A DNA stretch of 6,657 nucleotides from NCBI GenBank assembly GCA_018700655.1, contig JABIUG010000458.1, positions 1 to 6,657 of the forward strand. Direction: 5' to 3'. Source of the stretch: Rhodospirillaceae bacterium. GTDB taxonomy: Bacteria > Pseudomonadota > Alphaproteobacteria > SP197. Below are positions 1 through 5,049 of this stretch, in pieces; the first letter of the stretch is position 1; each line of letters begins with the position of its first letter. Position numbers and translations under genes: made by a program. Below the pieces are notes generated by a model, which was given only the letters and a program-made list of their open reading frames with translations, did no database searches and was not told the DNA's origin.

Positions 1-300
1 GACAAAGGCGCCCGCCTCACCGTCCAGCGCCACGACCTGCTGGTCGAGATGGAAGACAGGTTCGAACGGTTCGGCCTGTTTGGCGAGCTGGCGGATGAGT
101 TCTTCGGCTTCGATCTCAGGGTAACCGGGAATGTCGAAGATCGGTTTTTCGGGATAAAGCGCGGTGCACTGGCCGCCGATGGCATCGAGCGTATCAACGA
201 CATGGCAGCGCATGTCGAGCATGCCCGCCTCGAACACCTGAAAGAGGCCTACCGGGCCTGCGCCGACCACTACAATGTCGGTCTCGTACTGTTGCGCCAT
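1..300 (-). CDS. Type-2 ferredoxin--NADP(+) reductase, N-terminal part (partial at left edge)
   Basis: This flavoenzyme would move electrons between NADPH and ferredoxin in the cytoplasm. Reading the minus strand from the ATG at 300-298 gives 100 intact codons running off the window. Visible are a Rossmann FAD-binding loop, GAGPVG (residues 13-18), an acidic residue at the end of the second strand (D36) that usually binds the adenosine ribose, and the block GGQCTALYPEKPIFDIPGYP (42-61). From knowledge of the family, that block is typical of the thioredoxin-reductase-like ferredoxin--NADP reductases (YumC type), not of thioredoxin reductase itself, because no CxxC redox pair is seen in this part. 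The NADPH-binding domain and C-terminus lie outside the window. It is transcribed divergently from amgK. Another NAD(P)/FAD-dependent oxidoreductase of the same superfamily is the main alternative. No gene symbol is given because this type is not homologous to enterobacterial Fpr. Confidence 0.86.
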   Translation of the reverse strand, partial: MAQQYETDIVVVGAGPVGLFQVFEAGMLDMRCHVVDTLDAIGGQCTALYPEKPIFDIPGYPEIEAEELIRQLAKQAEPFEPVFHLDQQVVALDGEAGAFV

Positions 301-306
301 GAGTTA

Positions 307-317
307 TCCCAACCCTC
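307..317 (-). promoter_or_regulatory. Probable ribosome binding site of the ferredoxin reductase gene
   Basis: On the minus strand, purine-rich GAGGG (complement of 313-317) lies 12 bases before the ATG, and GGGA (complement of 307-310) lies 6 bases before it. Either could pair with the 3' end of 16S rRNA. The closer one has the better spacing and the farther one the better sequence, so the exact site is uncertain. It supports the chosen start codon at 300-298. Confidence 0.35.
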
Positions 318-330
318 TGAACCTTCTCCG

Positions 331-354
331 GGCGCGCTGTGCTTTTCTCGCGCC
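331..354. repeat. Short inverted repeat in the divergent intergenic region
   Basis: GGCGCG at 331-336 is perfectly complementary to CGCGCC at 349-354, with 12 bases between them that contain a run of four T (343-346). The stem is only 6 bp and does not extend outward (330 and 355 are both G). There is no T-run after the stem on either strand, so it is not an intrinsic terminator. It could be a weak hairpin in the leader of the reductase gene or an operator half-site pair. In GC-rich DNA it may equally be chance. Confidence 0.3.
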
Positions 355-434
355 GCCCACCGGTTTAGGACTTACCCGATGGAAGCCACCTTGAACAACC
401 TGCGGCATCAACGTTCCCGTCCGAAAACGACGCC

Positions 435-1421
435 ATGACAGAACGGCGTGACACGTTGATCGCGACCTTTCTGGCCAAATGCGGCTGGCAGGATGCCGAA
501 CGATGGACACTGGCGGGCGATGCCTCGTTCCGGCGCTACGACCGGCTGGAAGGGCCTCGTGGCCGGGCCGTCCTGATGGATGCGCCCCCGCCCGAGGAGG
601 ACATCCGGCCTTTTGTCAGAGTCGCGCAACACCTGACGTCGGCCGGCCTAGCCGCGCCGGAGATCTTCGGTCAGGACCCCGAGGCGGGCCTGCTGTTGCT
701 GGAAGATCTCGGTGACGACATCTACACGCGCACACTGGCCCGGGGCGGCGACGAAGAGGGCCTCTATGTCGCTGCGATCGAAGCTCTTGCAGCACTCCAT
801 CGCGGTGGAATTCCGGGCGACCTACCGCCCTATGACGACGATCTGTTGCTGTTTGAGCTCTCACTCCTGACCGACTGGTTCATGCCGCTTGCCGGGCTGG
901 CGTTGAGCGACGGCGGCAGACGGGATTTTGTTGCGCTGTGGCGTGATCTTCTGCCGCTGGCGCATCTCGTGCCCGACGGGGTCGTGCTCCGGGATTACCA
1001 CGCCGACAACCTGCTCTGGCTGCCCCAACGCGAAAGCCACCGGCGGGTCGGCCAGCTCGATTTCCAGGATGCCGTGATCGGGCCCGTGACCTATGACATC
1101 GTTTCCCTGCTGGAAGACGCAAGGCGCGATGTCGCGCCCGCAACCGTCGAAGCCGCCACGGCACGTTATCTCCAGGCTTTCCCCGACATAGCACCGGCGG
1201 ATTTCGCGACTTCCTATGCGGTCATGGGCGCGCAGCGCAATCTGAAGATTGCCGGTATCTTCAGCCGCCTGCTCACACGTGACGGCAAACCCGGTTATCA
1301 GGATTACATGGCAAGGGTCTGGGGCCATATCGCCCATGATCTGGAGCACCCTGCGCTGGCGCCATTGGCAGCCTGGCTCGACCGCTGGATTCCGCCCGCC
1401 GCACGGAAACGCGCGGCATGA
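435..1421 (+). CDS. amgK: N-acetylmuramate/N-acetylglucosamine anomeric kinase AmgK
   Basis: This 328-residue aminoglycoside-phosphotransferase-fold kinase would phosphorylate the anomeric hydroxyl of MurNAc (and GlcNAc) in the cytoplasm. That feeds MurU in the cell-wall recycling route that bypasses de novo UDP-MurNAc synthesis. Seen in the protein are the family's N-terminal AGDASFRRYDRL (27-38) and the hinge-like LLLLEDLGDD (86-95). The catalytic loop LRDYHADNLLWL (185-196) has D187 and N192 as the likely catalytic and metal-binding residues. LDFQDA (208-213) has D209 in the DFG-like metal site, followed by GPVTYDIVSLLEDARRD (216-232). Length is normal for the family. The ATG at 435 has no clear Shine-Dalgarno sequence, but no upstream start is possible in frame and the N-terminus matches relatives. 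The stop overlaps the murU start (ATGA). Unlike some relatives, it carries no N-terminal TsaE domain. Substrate assignment rests on the murU neighbour and family resemblance; a generic phosphotransferase is the alternative. Confidence 0.9.
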   Translation: MTERRDTLIATFLAKCGWQDAERWTLAGDASFRRYDRLEGPRGRAVLMDAPPPEEDIRPFVRVAQHLTSAGLAAPEIFGQDPEAGLLLLEDLGDDIYTRTLARGGDEEGLYVAAIEALAALHRGGIPGDLPPYDDDLLLFELSLLTDWFMPLAGLALSDGGRRDFVALWRDLLPLAHLVPDGVVLRDYHADNLLWLPQRESHRRVGQLDFQDAVIGPVTYDIVSLLEDARRDVAPATVEAATARYLQAFPDIAPADFATSYAVMGAQRNLKIAGIFSRLLTRDGKPGYQDYMARVWGHIAHDLEHPALAPLAAWLDRWIPPAARKRAA

Positions 1422-2125
1422 ACGCGCCGCACAACGCCATGATCCTGGCGGCCGGTCGCGGCACGCGTATGCGTCCGCTCTCGGATCACACACCCAAACC
1501 CCTGATCGAAATCGCCGGACACTCGATGCTCGACCGGATGCTCGACCGCTTCGCAACCATGGAAACCGTGGTCGTGAACGCCTGGCATCTGGCAGACCAG
1601 ATTTCCGAAGCCGTGGCCAAGCGATCCGTTCCATCGATTCGCCTGTCACGCGAAGCCGAGCTGCTCGATACCGGCGGCGGGGTCGTGCATGCTCTGCCTC
1701 TGCTTGGAAACGAGGCCTTTTTCGTCGCCAATGGCGATGTCCTGCTGACCGAACCCGGCAGAACAGCCGTGGAAAGCCTCGTGCAGAGCTGGGATGACAC
1801 GCGCATGGATGCGCTGCTGTTGCTTGTGCCCGGAGAAAGAGCCGGAGGTTTCCGTGGCGCCGGTGATTTTTTCATGGATGAAGAACAACACCTGACTCGC
1901 AGAGGCAGCGCCGCGACCGCTCCCTGGGTTTATGCCAGCATACAGATCGTTCACCCCCGCCTGCTCGACGACGCACCGGCAGGGCCCTTCTCGTTCAACC
2001 TGTTATGGGACCGCGCCCTATCGAGCGGACGCCTCTTTGGCGTTGTTCACGACGGCGGCTGGTTCACGGTCGACACACCCGGAAACATCACCACGGCTGA
2101 GGCATGGCTGGCCGAGACACCATGA
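1418..2125 (+). CDS. murU: N-acetylmuramate alpha-1-phosphate uridylyltransferase MurU
   Basis: This 235-residue nucleotidyltransferase would convert MurNAc-1-phosphate and UTP to UDP-MurNAc, the step after AmgK in peptidoglycan recycling. The Rossmann-like NTP-binding signature LAAGRGTRMRPL (10-21) followed by TPKPL (25-29, K27) is intact. ELLDTGGGV (81-89) is the uracil/sugar-binding loop. NGD (105-107) supplies the catalytic metal-binding Asp. A C-terminal WFTVDTP (215-221) occupies the place where relatives usually have W-x-x-VGTP; here Asp replaces Gly. The start ATG at 1418 overlaps the amgK stop by 4 bases and has only weak purine-rich sequence upstream, so re-initiation after amgK is likely. 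A second ATG at 1439 would remove only MNAPHNA and is less likely. The end overlaps the next gene, again by ATGA. A glucose-1-phosphate-type nucleotidyltransferase is a remote alternative, but the pairing with AmgK makes MurU much more likely. Confidence 0.9.
   Translation: MNAPHNAMILAAGRGTRMRPLSDHTPKPLIEIAGHSMLDRMLDRFATMETVVVNAWHLADQISEAVAKRSVPSIRLSREAELLDTGGGVVHALPLLGNEAFFVANGDVLLTEPGRTAVESLVQSWDDTRMDALLLLVPGERAGGFRGAGDFFMDEEQHLTRRGSAATAPWVYASIQIVHPRLLDDAPAGPFSFNLLWDRALSSGRLFGVVHDGGWFTVDTPGNITTAEAWLAETP
1525..1548 (+). repeat. Perfect 12-bp tandem duplication inside murU
   Basis: GATGCTCGACCG occurs twice in immediate succession (1525-1536 and 1537-1548). It keeps the reading frame and encodes the repeated tetrapeptide MLDR-MLDR (residues 37-44). 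Relatives have a helix of similar length here, so this is probably coincident codon use or an old in-frame duplication, not a recent insertion. Confidence 0.6.
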
Positions 2126-5049
2126 ACGGCGCGTTCACCATTCCCGACGGGATGTCCTTTGTGGAAGCACTGGCCGCAGGGATCATCGCGCGTCACGGCG
2201 ACAAGCCCGAACATCTCGCCGACGTCCTGGTCCTGGTCCCGACACGACGGTCGGCGCGCAGCCTGCGCGATGGTTTCCTGCGCCAATCTGGCGGGCGCGC
2301 GCTGATCCTGCCCACGATCCAGCCGATCGGCGATGTTGACGAGGATGACCTCACCGTCGGTCTGGCAGGCGATCATCTGGCTGGCTCTGACCTTCCCCCG
2401 GCGATCGCTCCGCTGCGTCGCCAGCTCCTGCTGACGCGCCGGATCAGAGCCGATACCGAGTTCGGCACGGCGAGCGACGAACAGGCAGCCCAGCTCGCCA
2501 ACGCCCTGGCGAGTTTCATCGACGAAGTCGATACCGCTGAAGCCGATCTGGGGCGGCTGGACACCTTGGTAGAGGCTGAGCTTTCGGAGCATTGGCAAAA
2601 GACGCTGCGATTCCTGACCAACCTCACGGACGCCTGGCACCATGAGCTCCACGCCGAAGACCGGATGGACCCGGCAGCCAGACGTCGTGCCCTGCTTGAC
2701 CGGCTTGGGCGGCTCTGGGAAACACATCCGCCTTCCGGGCCGGTCATTGCGGCGGGTTCGACCGGCTCCATCCCTGCCACGGCGCGCCTGCTTGCCGGGG
2801 TGCTCGCCCTGCCATTGGGCGCGGTGGTCCTTCCGGGCCTTGATCAGGACATCGATGAACGGGCATGGAACCTGATTGAGGACAGCCACCCGCAACATTC
2901 CCTCAAGGCTTTGCTTGATCGTCTGGGGCTGGAACGCGATCAAGTCCTGCCCTGGCCCGTGCCCGAGGCTGGCAATCTGCCGCTGGGCAGCCCGGCGCGG
3001 CGCAAGCTGCTCTCGGATGCGCTTCTGCCGCCTGATGCGGATCCCTCGTGGACGACGGACGAAAGCCCTCTCCCGGAAGCCACGGACGGCCTCGAATTCC
3101 TCGGTTGCGCCAACCCGCGTGAGGAAGCGCAGGTGGCGGCCCTGCGTATGCGCATAGAGCTGGAACAGCCCGGGCGAACGGTCGCCCTGGTCACCCGCGA
3201 CCGTGTGCTGGCACGTCGTGTTGCAGCAGACCTGAAACGCTGGTCGATCGAGGTCGACGATTCCGCCGGCCAGGCTCTGGCAGCGACACCTGCCGGCACG
3301 TTCTTCCGGCTTGTCGCCAGGGCAATGGCTGCGCGCTGGGCACCGGTTCCCCTGCTGGCGATGCTGAAACACCCGTTCCTGCGGCTCGGACGTGACGCAG
3401 CCGATGTGCGCAATCTGATCCGGGCGCTGGAACTTGCCGTCTTGCGTGGTCCCCGCCCGGCAGCCGGCCTGGAAGGGCTGCGACGCGCACTGGCAGATCA
3501 CGACAACCCGGCAGAACTGATGGCACTGCTCGATGATCTGGGGACGGCAACAGGAGATTTCGATCAGCTCCTGGACTCACAGCAGGCACCACTCCTGCGC
3601 CTGATCGGCGCCCATGCCGCAACCCTGGAGAATCTGGCCCGATCCACCGAGGATTCCCGGGGGTCGATCTGGCAGGACGATGACGGTGAAGCACTCCACG
3701 GCTTTGTCGCCGAGATGCTGGAGAACGCCGACGCCCTGGGATTTGTCACCACGGACGCCTACCCCGCCCTGCTTGAGACCCTTCTGGAAGGACGCATCGT
3801 CCGGCCGCGCTACGGCAGGCACCCCCGGGCCTTCATCTGGGGGCCTCTGGAAGCACGCATGCAGCATGCCGACTGCGTCATCCTGGCCGGGCTGGTCGAA
3901 GGGAGCTGGCCGCCCGAGCCACCGAACGATCCCTGGCTCAGCCGTCCGATGCGCACAAGGTTCGGCCTTGCCACACCCGAGCAACGGATTGGTCTGGCGG
4001 CACACGATTTCGTCCAGGCTGCTTCAGCGCAACATGTTCTCCTGCTTTACCCCGAACGCTCGGGCGGGGCACCGACGGTGCCTGCACGGTGGCTGGTGCG
4101 CCTGCGTGCCCTGCTCGACGCCCATGGCCTGTCACAACGACCGCATTCGGACGCAACCGTGTGGCAGCGCTGGCAGTCGACTCTGGATCGCCCGCCGGCG
4201 GTCGAGCCGGCTCAGGCGCCCCATCCCACGCCGGAACCCGATGCCCGTCCCAAACAGCTCTCGGTCACCCAGATCGAGACATGGCAACGTGACCCCTATG
4301 CGATCTATGCGCGCCATATCCTGGGATTGCGCCCGCTCGACGAACTCGACGAAGACGCCGATGCGGCAACACGTGGCAGCTTCATCCACGAGGCCCTGGA
4401 ACGGTTTGTCGTGGCCTGGCCCGACACCATGCCCGAAAACAGCCTCGACCTGGTCCTGGGTCATGGTCGTGACATTCTGGGCACGATGCTGGAGCGCCCG
4501 GTTGTGGCGACCTTCTGGTGGCGTCGGTTCGAGCGGGTTGCAGCCTGGTTTGTCGAGGAGGAAACTCGCCGGCGCGGTGCCCTGGCACGGGTCGAGGCGG
4601 AACGGCGCGGCGAACTGGCATTCGATGACCCGCGCGGTGGTCAATTCGTTTTGACGGCCAAGGCTGACCGTCTTGAGCGCCGCAGTGACGGGCAGGTCAC
4701 CATTGTCGACTACAAGACCGGCGGCGTGCCGGCTAAAAAACATGTCGTTTCAGGCCAGGCCCCGCAGCTTCCCCTGGAAGCCGCCATGATCCGCGCCGGC
4801 GCCTTCCCCGATCTGGGCGAGGCCGAGGTCTCGGGCCTGGAGTACTGGAAACTTTCGGGCGGCGAACCCGCCGGCAAAGTTGATGCGATCAAGGAAGACC
4901 CGGCGGAAATTGCAGACAGCGCACTCGCCGGCCTGAAACGGCTGGTCGAAGCTTTTGCCCAGGCAGACACCGCCTATCTCGATCATCCCGCCGGCGCCCC
5001 GATCGGCCCGTTCGACGCATACACCGATATTGCCCGGACCAAGGAATGG
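2122..5049 (+). other. addB: AddB portion of the fusion: inactive helicase-like region plus RecB-family nuclease
   Basis: Residues 1-976. The N-terminus has no Gly-Lys-Thr/Ser Walker A lysine; the equivalent stretch is IPDGMSF. It continues with VPTRRSARSLRDGFL (46-60), so this half probably does not burn ATP. The central family block runs from IWGPLEARMQHAD (572-584) through EGSWPPEPPNDPWLSRPMR (600-618). The nuclease region begins near SVTQIETWQRDPYAIYARH (714-732). It contains RGSFIHE with H756, AKADR with D849, VDYKTG with D863 and K865, and QLPLE (882-886), the usual order of RecB-type nuclease motifs. Only two cysteines are present (C329 and C585), so the four-cysteine iron-sulphur site of Bacillus AddB is absent and a D (RDPY) stands where that family has its first cysteine. 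The section ends with YTDIARTKEW (967-976), the place where stand-alone AddB proteins normally end. Confidence 0.88.

Larger units (their letters stand above)
301..434. other. Divergent intergenic region between the reductase gene and amgK
   Basis: These 134 bases must hold the start signals for both directions unless one gene is leaderless. I looked for sigma-70-like hexamers on both strands. TTGAAC at 391-396 (plus) has no matching -10 at 16-18 bases, and TTGTTC on the minus strand is followed 18 bases later only by the poor TAAGTC. No promoter is therefore called. No Shine-Dalgarno sequence stands before the amgK ATG at 435. In the amgK frame a TAG at 366-368 and the absence of ATG, GTG or TTG codons between it and 435 mean that amgK cannot start further upstream. 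No tsaE or other small gene was seen here. Confidence 0.7.

Noticed and set aside
391..413. TTGAAC as a -35 element for amgK.
   Set aside because: No acceptable -10 hexamer follows at 16-18 bases, so no promoter is called.
49..438. A 129-codon plus-strand open frame across the reductase gene and into the intergenic region.
   Set aside because: It is antisense to the clear FAD-binding and GGQC...YPEKP sequence of the reductase, and its product is unrecognised.
2047..3501. A 484-codon open frame on the minus strand opposite murU and the AddB part.
   Set aside because: It lies opposite a reading frame with clear AddB motifs. Its translation is Arg/Gln/Gly-rich with no recognisable domain. Long antisense frames are expected in GC-rich coding DNA.
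3614..4654. A 346-codon plus-strand open frame in a second frame inside the AddB part.
   Set aside because: The translation is low-complexity (Arg, Pro, Ser, Trp rich) with no domain, while the overlapping frame 1 carries conserved AddB blocks. It is a shadow of that gene.
4735..4741. AAAAAAC run just after the DYKTGG nuclease motif as a possible programmed frameshift site.
   Set aside because: The heptamer A-AAA-AAC is not in the zero frame of this gene (the codons are GCT AAA AAA CAT). The downstream zero frame continues with well-conserved AddB and AddA sequence, so there is no reason to invoke shifting.
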